A DNA stretch of 64,000 nucleotides from contig JAAEAF010001973.1 of the NCBI GenBank assembly GCA_011037195.1, positions 62,001 through 126,000 of the forward strand, written 5' to 3'. A program made the translations under genes and the position numbers. Positions 45,806-56,770 of this stretch are shown piece by piece. Positions within the stretch are counted from its first letter, which is position 1, and every line of letters starts with the position of its first letter. This stretch comes from Triatoma infestans (lineage: Eukaryota > Arthropoda > Insecta > Hemiptera > Reduviidae). Below the pieces are notes generated by a model that ran no database searches, had not been told where the DNA came from, and saw only the letters and a list, made by a program, of their open reading frames with translations.

Positions 45806-46344
45806 AAGTGCCTTTGTCGATGTTCTGAATATATATATTCAAATATATGTGTGTGGGTGTTTCTTAAACAGTATATCTCACTAAAAATCGCAGAAACCTC
45901 TCAAACTTTTCTACCACCGCATCAGACACTTTGGTTTCGGGCCATATCTACACCAACAGGGAGTGTGATATTACTGAATGGTTTTTCTCAGTTTTTCGAG
46001 ATTTGAAAAAAAATTGGAGAAAATTGGTTAACCGGAAGTGCCATCTTACAGAAACAGTTTTTGAGTATTTTGGGATTTTCTCCAAAACGATTATAAGGAT
46101 TTTCTTTTAAATCCGAAATGTAACAGCACATCCTATCATAAACCTATCACTTTTATTTGAAACCTTTTTTCCAAAACAAAATTGATTTTTATATTTTTCT
46201 GCAGAATTTTTGGCGTTCAATTTTACATTTTATATGCGAGTTTGGTTCAATATTATTGGCGTCCTCTTTTGCGCTTAAATGTAATCCCTTCTGTAAGTGC
46301 CTGGGTTGGCAATTTGGCACCATTTCTCCCGTACCATCTCTCTG
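45806..46344 (-). repeat. Family H internal region, reversed partial copy
   Basis: Directly adjoining the forward copy, it contains ATCGCAGAAACCTCTCAAAC (about 45887), TGGTTAACCGGAAGTGCC (about 46025), GATTTTCTCCAAAACG (about 46073) and TCACTTTTATTTGAAAC (about 46146). It shares the terminal hairpin at 45779-45797 with the copy to the left. Confidence 0.65.
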
Positions 46345-48097
46345 TAATAATAATAATAATTTTTTTTTTTTTTTCTTTTTTCCGGCGAGCAAAATCCAGT
46401 GGATACCAGGTTGGCCCATCCTGAGGACGCACATCCACTGAAAACCTCCCCGTCTCCTAGCCAAACCTTCCACGGAACCGTTTACCACATTACTTCGTGG
46501 AAGGCCTTCGCTATTAGCCCTTTAGGGCTTCCACATCTCTAGGCCAGAACTTTTATTTCTCCCTCTCAAGTGGCACGGGACACTTGCTGGTGAGGGTGTG
46601 TGCTCTCCACGTACTTTTTCTTCCTCAGGACGTCCTCAACAAACACAGCCACTGCTGCCCATCCACTCTCCTCGCGGAGCATTCTTTGAGTGACGTCCTC
46701 CGGGCTAAAATCGCCTATTACTTCGGCCGCTCGTCTTCTTTCCGCCCCCCACCGGCTACAGGCAAAAAAGACATGGTAGGCATCCTCCTCCACACATTCC
46801 TCGCAGTGGGTACATTGAGGGTCTTCTGTCTTTCCGATCCTATGGAGATATTTTCGGAAGTACCCATGCCCCGTCAGGAACTGGGTGAGGTAATAGTTTA
46901 CCTCCCCATGTTGCCTCTCGACCCACGGTTCGATATTTGGGATCAGCCTCGCTGTCCAGCGTCCCCGCTCATCTGCATCCCAGCGCTCCTGCCAAGCACC
47001 TATCGTCCGGGCACGTTCTTCGCGCCTTTTCCTGGCCTTTGGCAAGTCCTCCGCTTTCCGTAAGTACAGGCGCCTACGCTCGGCTGCCAGTAATCGATTG
47101 GAATGGTGCCCGCGACTACCATAACCGCTGGTTCAGACACCGTGCGGTAGGCGCACGCCACTCGCAAAGCGCCTCTACGCTGCACTCCTGCAATTCGGTT
47201 TCTATACTTCGCGAAGCGAAGTGCTTCAGCCCATACTTCCGCTCCATACAGCAGTACCGAATTCACCGCTGCCATCAGTAGCTTTCGCTTGTTCGGTTTT
47301 GGGCCATACGTGTTCGCCATGAGCCTCGCCAATCTGCTTGTCATGGCCGCCGCCTTGTCTGCTATATGAGCTATGTGGGGCCAGAAACTTAACTTAGTGT
47401 CTAACATGACCCCCAGATATCGGACTGCCGGCTTTGTATGGATCTCCACCTCACCCACCATAATTGGGACCTCTTTTGGTATCCGCTTGTGGCTGAGTGC
47501 TACTATTTCTGTTTTTTGGGTCGCAAGAGTAAGTCCCATGCTTCCCATTTCTCTCAGTACCCGTCGCATGACCATGTTAAGGTTCATCTGGACTGCCTCA
47601 TAAGTTCTAGCTGTGATTACAGCCGCGACATCGTCAGCATAGCACACAAGGTACGCTCCTTCTGGCATTTCCACTTTCAGGAGGCGATCATAGGATATGT
47701 TCCACAGGTCCGGTCCAAGTACTGAACCTTGCGCTGCTCCTGCTGTGAGTCTCCTAATCTGCTGCCCCTGCGAATCGCTGTAAAGAAGTCTGCGGTCGCT
47801 GAGATAGCTTCTCATTATCCTCATCAGGTATTCAGGGACATTAAAAGTATCCTGAAGCGCCGTTAGGAAGTCTGTCCACCTCGCAGAATTAAAAGCATTT
47901 CGGATATCGAGGGCGACCATGAGTACGATATCCACGAATGGTGGTTACCGGCCTCTGCTCTTTCCAGTGCCCCCACTACCTCCGTAATAGCATCCACAGT
48001 GCTATGTCCTCGCCGAAAGCCATATTGCCTAGGCGAGAGGTCTCCGGCAATCTGGATGGCCCTATGCAGCCGCGGCTGGATGAGCTTCTCGAGCAGT

Positions 48098-48110
<13 letters not shown>
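46345..48110 (-). mobile_element. R1-clade LINE fragment bounded by (AAT)n
   Basis: A GC-richer minus-strand non-LTR retrotransposon fragment runs from the middle of the RT to its 3' end. Its 3' tail appears on the plus strand as (TAA)5 at 46345-46359 followed by a T run (46360-46374). Its truncated 5' side meets a (TAA)n tract at 48099-48172. Having the same microsatellite on both sides suggests insertion into (AAT)n. Some R1-clade elements (for example Waldo and Mino) are known to target simple repeats. Only two frameshifts were seen, so it is younger than most LINEs here. Confidence 0.8.
46566..48098 (-). pseudogene. R1-type reverse transcriptase and C-terminal zinc domain, two frameshifts
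   Basis: The protein would copy element RNA at a nicked target. On the minus strand the frame begins R-Q-Y-G-F-R-R-G-H-S-T (about 48030), shifts near 47945, and continues V-A-L-D-I-R-N-A-F-N-S-A-R-W (first catalytic Asp), A-A-Q-G-S-V-L-G-P-D-L-W-N, then C-Y-A-D-D-V-A-A-V (catalytic YADD intact, about 47640), R-Y-L-G-V-M-L-D and S-V-L-L-Y-G-A-E-V-W-A. A one-base deletion near 47092 shifts the frame. The remainder gives the C-terminal domain: V-N-Y-Y-L-T-Q-F-L-T-G-H-G-Y-F and the zinc motif C-T-H-C-x4-E-x3-H-V-F-F-A-C, ending at 46566. The endonuclease and N-terminal RT are missing. The catalytic residues present are intact. Confidence 0.9.

Positions 48111-48172
<62 letters not shown>
48099..48172. 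repeat. (TAA)n microsatellite
   Basis: A 74-bp perfect TAA/AAT run at the 5' edge of the R1-like fragment. Open frames across it (poly-Asn, poly-Ile, poly-Leu) are artefacts. Confidence 0.97.
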
Positions 48173-48600
48173 GTGCACCAAGAGCTTGCAATAAAGTGCG
48201 GTTTTAATGCAGAACGTATCCCTTATTATAAATATTGACCCAGCCCTGCAGTAGAGTCTGAAGAGTATAGATTACATTATGACAGGACGGTACTAACTGA
48301 TAAGATGATACAATGCGACAGACCAGATATTATGTTACACAATAAAAAAGAAAACACCGCATTTTTCATTGATATTGCGATTCCAAATACCCACCGCATT
48401 CAGAATTCGAGAACTGAAAAGTTGCAAAAGTATGCAGATCTCGAAGAGGAAGTGAAGCGCATTTGGAAACTGGAGCGAGTGGAGACGCACCCACTAATTA
48501 TGTCTACAACTGGATTGTCCCCACCGATCTGTTGGATAGACTGGAAGCTATTGGGTTATCAAAAAACTTGTTTGCAATTATGTAGTTCTTAATGGAACAA
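48173..48600 (+). pseudogene. Retroelement C-terminal domain fragment, PD-(D/E)XK-like
   Basis: The plus-strand frame (with one stop near 48236) reads H-Q-E-L-A-I-K-C-G, then C-D-R-P-D-I-M-L-H (48311-48340), F-F-I-D-I-A-I-P-N-T-H (48365-48400), E-K-L-Q-K-Y-A-D-L-E-E-E-V-K-R-I-W (48416-48466) and S-T-T-G-L-S-P (about 48500). The arrangement R-P-D, about 15 residues, then I-D-(V/I)-A-I-P resembles the C-terminal domain found after the RT in some non-LTR elements and may be a restriction-like nuclease fold; that is inference. The N-terminal RT is absent, probably cut off by the (AAT)n and R1 insertion. Confidence 0.6.
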
Positions 48601-49465
48601 GAACAGTTCGGAAATTTTAATATTTTTAAATATTAATTAATGGCGCGTTTGGTTTTCGAACGTGTATCATTTTAAAAGTCAGTTAAATGCTGAGGGAATA
48701 ATTATAATAATGATAATAATAATGTTTATTATAGAATCGATACAATATCCATTTTTAAGTTTAGTCAAGACATTAGACGTTGGTCCGTCTGCCGAGTTTG
48801 ATGATCAATATGTCTATCTCTCTCTATTTTTACTCGTCTCTCTGAAGGAGTGAAATTTGAAGTTTAAAGAAATCAGATTTTTTTGTTGCCTCAGTTCTCA
48901 CAGTCTTCTAATAATTCCCTATATTAAAATTTAATTACATTAACCAATTTAGTAGAAAGGATTTAATAATAAAACTAGTTTTTCTTTTATTTATATTGTT
49001 TTTTGTAGCAATATTTGAATGAAAACTAAATTGGAAAATTTTTTGATTAATATTCTCTAAGCTTGAGGCCACAAGGATGTGTTCTAATAAAAAGAGAATA
49101 ATGTTATTTGAGGGAAAGTGTTATTAGAATTAAATACTAACTCTTAATGGTGCGATCACACAAAAAAAAGCGGCCACTTGTGGAAGTTGCACTAGCTGTT
49201 ATAGAAAGCAGCGCTACTTTTAGTGGTCCATTCGAATTGGAGTGCTTATTATTCGTCGTGAGTGCGCATGGTGTCTCATTACTTACCGCTATAGTTTCGC
49301 AACCAAGTTTAATTTTTAAAAACTTACTTCACATGTACTACACAATTAATAATAGATTTACATGGCACACAGCTAAATCAAGTAAAATAACTTTTCTAAA
49401 AGTTTTCACCCTCCATCAACACCCACATGCTCATATAAGTACACACACACACACAACACACACAC

Positions 49466-49497
<32 letters not shown>

Positions 49498-50584
49498 TTC
49501 TCTATTTATTTACAAGACAGAATACAATCAGAATTTAGTATTTAGTTTTGTTGGTAGAGAGCGCAGTGTGTAGATAGGTTTAGCACAAGGATTTCACGCA
49601 AACAGACTCTCTCACACACAATCTCTCTGTCTCTCTCCACACATTCACACACACACAATTTCACATACAACAATACAAGTCTAAAGTCACTTCCTACAAT
49701 CTCACAAATCCCCGCCACTAGTTACATAATACACAATCGTTCTCCTATACTAGAATTACGTATATACACACACATGAAAACAACACAAGCAAAAGTTATA
49801 TACCCCGTTTAGAATTTGTTACATCCAAAACTTGTGTTGTTTCTTTACACAGCACGCACAGCAAACAATTGAAAAACGAATGAGTGGAAATGGAAAAAAG
49901 AAAAGAAAGTTGAGAATGTTGGTAAATTGTATTTTATCAGTAGACTGTAAATAAAAATTGTACTAAAAAATTGGTAAAATGAAATAATAATAAAATAAAA
50001 ATATTATGCGAAATCTCCAATTGAAATTGTCTAAATAGCATGTAAAACTTTTGTCAGTAATTGAATTCATTGTATCCTAACTATATATACGTATATATAT
50101 AAATGGAGAGGAATATTTTGAACGCCTTATTCACACGATTCTGCTCAATCGATAGCGGCTAGCGCTAGTTAACGCTAAGCAACATAATTTTGAGGGCTTG
50201 AATGGTAGGAATTGGTATTATTCGGTGATTCAAGAAAAGACACGCACTATTTGCATTGTTTCTCACAATTTATTACTTCGTCTTACGGTTTAGTTTATAA
50301 GGCGTATTACGGTCTACTTAGTAAGGGAAATAAAATAAATGATATTGACATCGTTACTAGAAAATATTGTTAGCCGTAATAACTTTTGATAAGACTATTT
50401 GGTGACTATTTTTACAGACTGGTTGAAGAAATTTGAAGGTTTTTAACAGACTTGTCAGACGTTTGTTAGTTCACTTGTTGAAGACTGCTAAAGACAGACT
50501 CCTCATAAAAAAAACGGCGATTTGGCGGAGCTTCTTGTTGCTTAAAGTGATCGAGCACTGGAGAACGTTTAAAATTGTTAGACT
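48601..50584. other. Non-coding stretch with microsatellites
   Basis: (CA)n at 49441-49498 and CT/CA-rich sequence to 49680. An open frame at 49147-49545 is partly CA-encoded poly-His/Thr and has no recognised domain. No gene is supported. Confidence 0.5.
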
Positions 50585-50790
50585 GGAGTATATAGCATGA
50601 ATGGGACTGTACTGTGTTAGATAGAAGTATGACATGAATGGGGTTCTACTGTGTTAGATAGAAGTACACAGCATGAAAGGGGCTCTACTGTGTTAGATAG
50701 AGGTATATAGCATATTTGGGGCTCTACTGTGTTAGATAGAAGTATATAGCATGAATGGGGCTCTACTGTGTTAGGTAGAAGTATCACGAT
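50585..50790. repeat. 39-bp minisatellite, about five copies
   Basis: Copies of a unit that begins TGTTAGATAGAAGTATATAG and ends ATGGGGCTCTACTG start at about 50615, 50652, 50691, 50730 and 50769. Spacing is 37, 39, 39 and 39 bases. Variants differ at a few positions. Confidence 0.95.
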
Positions 50791-51884
50791 ATGGTGTAAA
50801 GTAACATTTCCATCAAAGGAACTAAAGTTGTAGGTAAAGGAACTGAGTTTTTGTCTTAGTCATCCAAGACTTATACTCTTCCCTATTTGGGCTTTATCCA
50901 GTTATAACTGGGTCATTTCCGCTCGATTTCTTATTAGAAGAAAGACCCTGCTAATATAGTATACGAAATAGGTGAACTGCTTTTGCAAAATAACGGAGAA
51001 AAATTGAAATTTTAAATTTTGTAATTCTCAAATTGGCAGCCATCCTGAGATCACAATTAAAGACTATTTTGGTTTAGTGAATAGGTTAGAACTATCAGAG
51101 GCTGAAATATAGTGGATTACAGGACATGCAGATTTCAGTTTCTAACAGCATCAGCTGGCGTTAAAGCCTTACGCATATTATGAATGCGAGGAAGAGAACT
51201 ACTTTGGCTCAAATGTTAGTTCAATGACCTCAGTACTTGGAAATAAGAGAATTCAATTTGAATTCAATCTGCTTCGGGAAGGGTTATGCTCCTTTTGCCA
51301 GGCACAACTACAATATCCTGGCTTTATATTAATAATGGGTCCGTGAAGGCGCGGGCCATAAGTCAATGGGGCTTTTATCCACCACCTACTAAAATCCTCT
51401 TCCAGCGATTTATCGGTCTGTCTACAATATCTTAAGATATTTTTAATTTCCAACTCTCCCAAGCATTCTCTTAAGAGTGTTGCCTTCATATTAATGAAAT
51501 ACGCAGAACCTAATATTAGTGAAACGAGGACACTCGTCACAATTCTGACACAAAGGATACGACGTCCTAACTATTTTGTGTAAATGACTGGCTATCCAAG
51601 ACTGTCCAGTCAATACACCCATCCGTCATTTACCATGACTTTCAGTTGTATCCTATTCAGGGAGAGAAGTTACTTCAAGTCCCTCGGTTATACCTTTTAT
51701 AAATCCTTAGCTTAGAGACAACCTTTGGTGTCTCCATTGTTTGATTTCCCTGTAACTGAAACATTGTTTGGTGTTGGCTACTGCTGGCTCGGACACCAAA
51801 ACATATCCTACAGAATAATAATGCCTTCTAGCTTACCCTTGGAGTCAAAATTCTTCGACAGATGAATATTGATGAAAAATCTAA
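50791..51884. other. Non-coding stretch
   Basis: A minus-strand open frame of 95 codons at 51253-51540 has no recognised motif. Nothing else is seen. Confidence 0.45.
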
Positions 51885-52147
51885 TAAAAAAAAAAAATCT
51901 AAAACTTGAAACATTTTTCTAGGAATATTTATTTGAGGAGTGGGGCTGGGCAAAAAGATAATTAATAATGTTGCAAAACTTCCAAGTTTGTAGAAACTTG
52001 TTCAACCAGAAAATCGTCACTTCAGCAATTATATTCGGATATCTGACAACGAAATGTTTAATACATATTCAAAGTTTGATTGAAGTAGATCATTTTAGGA
52101 CTACAAAAATTACATAAAACCAAGTCGGGTGAGTGTTTCACGCAAGA
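51885..52147 (-). repeat. Family H 5'-terminal fragment
   Basis: Internal phrase TTGAAACATTTTTCTAGG (51905); ends with the 5' terminus (reverse complement of TCTTGCGTGAAACACTC) at 52147 and an adjoining T run. Confidence 0.65.
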
Positions 52148-53189
52148 TTTTTTTTTTTATGTTATTCAGCAGGAAAAGTGCTGAATGCAATCTAAAAATA
52201 TAAAAAATTGTTCTTTTTACGATAAGCAAAGTAAAAAGCTCCTTATATCTAGGCAGATTTTATAAAACTAAAATCCCTTATCCCCCCCGCCTCTCACTGC
52301 TTTATTTTTAGCGGAAAATTGGAGTTGGATTACAATACAGGTAGAGAGAACTTCTCATTCTGAAAACGGCTGCAACCAAGCCCCCCCCCCGGACCAAGTA
52401 TAACTTCAGGTTCATCTCCATCGTCTTTACTTAGAAAATACCCTGTACTTTAGTTTAGCTAAGGCTGTGTATACTAACAAAGTATCTATGCCATCTTGGA
52501 TTAAAGTTCTCTCACACCTTATACAAAGCCTCAGGTTGTTCTCTTTCCCGCACTTTCTTCCTAACTCTCTCACTCTCGCGCTGTCTCTCTGTTTTCACTA
52601 AACAAAGTTAAGGATCTAAACTTCTCCTCTCTGTACGTTCCTTGCTTTTCCCATTCCTTTTACCCTGTAGGTTAAAATAGTGGCAAGAGGGGCTGGTTTA
52701 GTTAGAAGATAATACTATAACAGAACAGTTACAAGGCCTCTTGGTTACCAACACATGCACACCGCACACAGTACACACATGCACTACACAGACACCTGTA
52801 GTAACACTCCCTTGATTGAGTCCTAAAGGACTCTGGCCGGTCTGTTCATCTCCCATTCTAGCCACCTGTCCTATTATAGATAGGACTACCGTGCCAGACT
52901 ATCTACCCAAAAACGCTAAGCAGATAATCAGTTTAAAATCCGCTTAAAGCTACAGGTGTGTTTCAAACTTTGTCCACTTACCCTTGGGTTTAAAGGAGAC
53001 AATTTCATATATATATATATATATATATATAAAGAGAGAGCAAGTAAGAGAATACAGAGACAGAATTGGAGAACGGAAAAGAAAGTGAGATAGAGATGGG
53101 ACCACTATTTGTTGGAATAAAGAATTGAAAATTATTTAATTTAATCAACTTGGAATAATTATGTTGATAATAATTAATTAATTTTGTTA
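52148..53189. other. Non-coding stretch
   Basis: C runs near 52279 and 52381. Small hairpins GAGTCC/GGACTC (about 52828-52843) and GTCCTAT/ATAGGAC (about 52868-52886). (AT)n at 53007-53031. No gene. Confidence 0.5.
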
Positions 53190-54080
53190 CTGTAAAAAGA
53201 AGTACGGCGATATGACAAATTTTCAAAGTTTTTCCGGAAGGAAAATTTTTTTTAGTGATTGTGTCTGTATGTGTGTGCGTGCGTGCGCACCACAGGAAGC
53301 TGAAATACCAACATCATTTAGATAACACCAAAGGATCCGATGCATTGTTTTCAATCAAAAATCCATCTACAAGAAATACGATAATATGGATTTTATGTTT
53401 TTTTTTGTTTTTTTTTAACGAACTCTTCTCCTAGTAAAAGGAATTGCGATTGTGATGAAATCGAGTTTTCAACGGAAATACACTTTTCGATGTCAGCTAA
53501 TCACGAAAAAAGTGATTTTTAACTAATAGTCTATGTATGTGTATGCTTTAAAAACTAGTACAAAATCTAGAAACCGTGGAAAGTCAAACATGGTATTCCG
53601 TTCAGATACTACTACACAAATGTTTCGGGCAAAATCATTAACCAGAAGGGCTATTTTGCTCAATTTTTGTTTCTATACACATCAACAGGTGTCGCTTTTA
53701 TTGGAAATATATTCTCGGGAATTTTTTGGCAGTTTTGGGGGGGGACACAAGCGAGCGTTTGGTTCTCCTCTAAAGTGCAACTTCAGTACAATACATGGTT
53801 CTGCCGCCAGTATAATATATAATCTGCATTAGAAGCATTGGTAGAATTTCAGATTTGACAAACAAAATGGTAAACTGGACTTTGCGGAATAGGTACTTGA
53901 GTTTTTTATATTATTTCGAAAACGACTATAAATATTTCCTTTAAACTTACTGAACACTAACTGCACATACAATGGACCTATCACTTTTACTTATAATATT
54001 TTCCTAGAACAATAGTTTTTAGGGCGTCCTGAGACGTTAATTTTCAAATGTGGTTGTTCAATAATATTAGCGTTCTCTTC
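53190..54080 (-). repeat. Family H repeat, two overlapping reversed copies
   Basis: The first terminus is at about 53196 (AAAAAGAAGTACGGCGATATG) and a second, fuller one at about 53425 (CTCCTAGTAAAAGGAATTGCG), followed by CGAGTTTTCAACGGAAATAC and internal units to 54080 (CGAAAACGACTATAAATATTTC at about 53928). This is consistent with one copy inserted into another. Confidence 0.65.
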
Positions 54081-54194
54081 AATCACTATCAGTCTGAGTA
54101 AGCCCTCACCACCTTTATATTTATGTTGCACAAAAAATGACTAAATTTTGATGTTTCGCACATTACAAAGTATTAGCGAATGTGCAGCAACCTT

Positions 54195-54610
54195 TAACAG
54201 CCAATCTCTCACCTAGAAACTGTTTCAATCAATAGGAGATATTTAATAAAAAGTCTGGTTTCAGAATCAATTACCAGATAAGGTTTAAAGAGTGAAAGAA
54301 CTGTCGCCGGATCAACTTTGACGAATCAACAAGTCTCAGGATTGATCTTGCAAGGTTCACAAGTGGTTAATCCACCGTTAAAACAAGCAACAGTTTTAAC
54401 TAGAGTGATATCACTTTTCGGGCGACTGACATCAGCTAACGTTACCATTCTACATTCATCACGCATCAATTCATTACTGGGTCACTGTTCCCTATATATA
54501 CTCTTCTCTCCTTAGTCAGTAATTGGTTAAAATATAAATAATGACTGCCGTATCGGTTTGTGTAATCATCTTTTTTTACCAATCACCATCATTTCCTGTA
54601 ACTATTGCAA
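54195..54610 (+). repeat. LTR-like dispersed repeat, copy B
   Basis: The diverged partner of 42583-42975 in the same orientation, again just downstream of a family H copy. The TATA-like segment CCCTATATATACTCTTCTC is at about 54490. A tandem 20-bp duplication follows further on (AAATTAAGTCTTATTTCT at about 54673 and 54693). Confidence 0.55.
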
Positions 54611-55064
54611 GCGTAAACGTTTTATTCATTTTAATAGAAAATCCATCTATGGCGCACCCTAGCTGAAACGCTAAATTAAGTCTTATTTCTTTAAATTAAG
54701 TCTTATTTCTCAGCCAAACTATTATTTTCAAACTCGGTTTGTAGGACTCCACACAGCTGTTGCTGGTTCTCATAAATATTTTCCGTTTCTCTCTTTCCTT
54801 TCAGTAAAAGTAGTACAAGGATTAAATTTTATTGCAACAGGAAGGTAAACTATAATCTTGATTGTTTGAATTGTATTTATAAAATATTCATAGATAACGG
54901 TATAAAAAAAAATGCTATAGACAAGTGTAGTGAATGCCTCTTCTTACTTCTATCATTATTTACATATTTATTACCCTTGAGAGAAAAGTTAGTGGAAATT
55001 GAAAATATCATGTGTTTTTAAAAGATAATAGATTTTCAACTTATGTTTAACCAATATTCTTTTT
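54611..55064. other. Non-coding stretch
   Basis: No recognised feature beyond the short tandem duplication. Confidence 0.5.
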
Positions 55065-55180
55065 TTCTTTTTTACTTTCTCTTACTGGTAAGAGGAAGGT
55101 GTGCGATCATGTCAAATCTTCGATAATGATTTTCTCCGCAAAAAATACATTTTTTTGGAGTTTTGGATTTAATCCGTGAG
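55065..55180 (-). repeat. Family H 3'-terminal fragment
   Basis: A very clear hairpin CTCTTACTGGTAAGAG (55079-55094) with a two-base loop, then TGCGATCATGTCAAATC and TTTTCTCCGCAAAAAATAC. Confidence 0.75.
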
Positions 55181-55339
55181 TATGGCTTATTTTTAACTGA
55201 TGTTTGTGGGGTGGGGTGGGGGAATGGGTGCATAATAAGGCACTGCTAAATAATATAGTCACATTTAGGTATAAAGATATGCCCTAGTACAATATAATAT
55301 CAACAACTATAATATCCACCACCTTTATTTTTGTTATGC

Positions 55340-56075
55340 TAAATACGCTTTCCTTCGTGGTTGCTAGTGTTCAAGGCCGGTTGATAGGATGTATTGGATC
55401 TCTCTGCCCAAGGGCGGTCGAGAGTCTGAAATACCAGCTCATTTACTGGTGGTACTCCATCGAGTTAAGTATTCATTTACGGAGCTTTTAAATGATATGG
55501 GATATGAATGTTGCGGGATGCGACGATCAACAAGGTGTACAGATATCATTAAAAAAGGATCAAAGGAAGCACTCATAATTGACCCTTTCATTAATCCAAG
55601 CCAACAATATTCACTTGGAGAAACGAATGAACGATACTAAACTGATATCTTGAGTTCTTTACTGAAGTAGGAATTGATAATAAATAAATCAACCTATGGC
55701 GCAACAGCCCATAAAGGGCCAAGGCCCTTAAAAGCTCTTAAAGGCTTTCAAAGACCTGTAAAGGCTTGCCAGACGACGATTTGTAATGGGAGGACGAGTG
55801 GTAAGCACGCCGCGGTTTCCTCGCCGTTTTTTGTTCCGGCCTTCGCTTTCTAGGTGCGCTACCAACTGTAGCTTCCCACTTTTTCTCACAATGCTGAGTC
55901 AACACCGACTTTGCCCTCATGGGATCGAACCCAGAATTCTCGCACCAAAGGCAAGTGCGCTAGCTACAACCAACGCGTGAGAATAGGAATTGATAAGAAG
56001 AACTTAAATAGTGTAGCAGAGTCAATAATTATTGATACATTGGGCATAATTAACCACTCTATAGCTGAATAACAT
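55340..56075 (+). pseudogene. Retroelement C-terminal domain fragment split by a SINE
   Basis: The plus-strand frame at 55389-55640 contains R-C-T-D-I-I-K-K-G-S-K-E-A-L-I-I-D-P-F-I. This matches the T-D-I-I..x..I-I-D-P-T-(I/V)-R block seen after the reverse transcriptase in some non-LTR elements. After a stop, and after removing the SINE at 55681-55983, the downstream sequence reads E-V-G-I-D-K-K-N-L-N-S and I-N-H-S-I-A-E, consistent with the same protein's C-terminus. The RT itself is absent. The D..D spacing is compatible with a nuclease-like fold, but this is inference. Confidence 0.5.
55681..55983 (-). mobile_element. tRNA-derived SINE with 13-bp target duplication
   Basis: The insertion is 303 bp long and is flanked by a perfect duplication TAGGAATTGATAA (55668-55680 and 55984-55996). 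On the minus strand it begins with a tRNA-like head: A-box-like TAGCTAGCGCACTTGCC and B-box GGGTTCGATCCC (about 55921-55932). A unique body follows, then a 3' tail with ATTTATTTATT at about 55681-55693. This is the typical layout of a polymerase III-transcribed SINE mobilised by a LINE. The intact duplication indicates a young insertion. It landed in the retroelement fragment described separately. Confidence 0.9.
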
Positions 56076-56366
56076 CCCTCTCTACCCATATTGCCTTAAT
56101 TACCCTCTATTGCGATGAAATATTGAAAAAGTGCCATGGTACTTTGGTACTTTTGTGATATGACAACTTAGTCAAAGCCAAGAATCACATAGAAACAAGG
56201 TGTGAAAGAGTTCTTCCGAAGGCGAGGATTGGAGTGGAATAAAAGAGGTGAGGTGACTCAGGAGAAGAAAAGCTGAAGGAAGCTCTGTAAGTATCCTCAC
56301 ACGGCCTCGGGGGTAAAGAGATTTGATTTAGATGATGCTGATGATGGTTAAATTAAGTACTAAATT

Positions 56367-56720
56367 ATTAAATTGTTATTTTACTGGTTATCTCTGGTAC
56401 TAATCCCATTGAAGCTGGAGGTTTGCAAGAGAGTGTCTGAGACCAACATACATTATTTACCACACGGCATACCAGAACATCTGAATATCGTCACAGCAAC
56501 ATATGCGGGCGACTCAGCAGCCACTTGTTATCAACAAGACATACCGTTAATAAATTAATCCTGGAAAGTAAATTCAATATTAACAAAACAAAAATAGTTC
56601 ACTGAACTCTAAAAAAATGGAAGATATAGCTATCAAAAGATTTAAACCTAATTCTTCTTTCAAACAACTATACCGATTACTAAAGACAAGATCCACATTA
56701 AACATGAACTATATTATCAC
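56367..56720 (+). pseudogene. LINE reverse transcriptase scrap
   Basis: The frame at 56373-56558 includes I-P-E-H-L-N-I-V-T-A-T-Y-A-G-D-S-A, which resembles a Jockey-type Y-A-D-D region changed to Y-A-G-D. Degenerate sequence continues to about 56720. The clade is uncertain. Confidence 0.45.
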
Positions 56721-56740
56721 AATGTTTTGACAAAAACATC

Positions 56741-56770
56741 CTGATGATAGGCGAACGCCCGAAACCGGTC
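56741..56770 (+). ncRNA. Hammerhead-ribozyme-like motif
   Basis: CTGATGA, then a stem II hairpin GGCG/AA/CGCC, then GAAAC-CG-GTC. The preceding CATC and following GATG give a 4-bp stem I. Stem III is the minimal A-C/G-U around CG, with cleavage triplet GUC. Extra unpaired bases sit at the base of stem II. The copy at 37966-37987 shares both flanks but has lost most of stem II. Confidence 0.6.

Noticed and set aside
46584..47281. Plus-strand frames of 159 and 114 codons over the R1-like element
   Set aside because: They are shadows of the minus-strand reverse transcriptase, kept open by its higher GC content.
47938..48238. Open frames with poly-Asn, poly-Ile and poly-Leu
   Set aside because: These are translations of the (TAA)n microsatellite and its flanks; the real coding sequence is the R1-like frame on the minus strand.
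49147..49545. Open frame of 132 codons
   Set aside because: The C-terminal third is encoded by (CA)n and the N-terminal part has no recognised domain.
50585..50790. CRISPR-like array
   Set aside because: The 39-bp units are contiguous with no distinct spacers, and the sequence is clearly eukaryotic; it is a minisatellite.
51253..51540. Minus-strand open frame of 95 codons
   Set aside because: No recognised motif or context; chance length in this amount of sequence.
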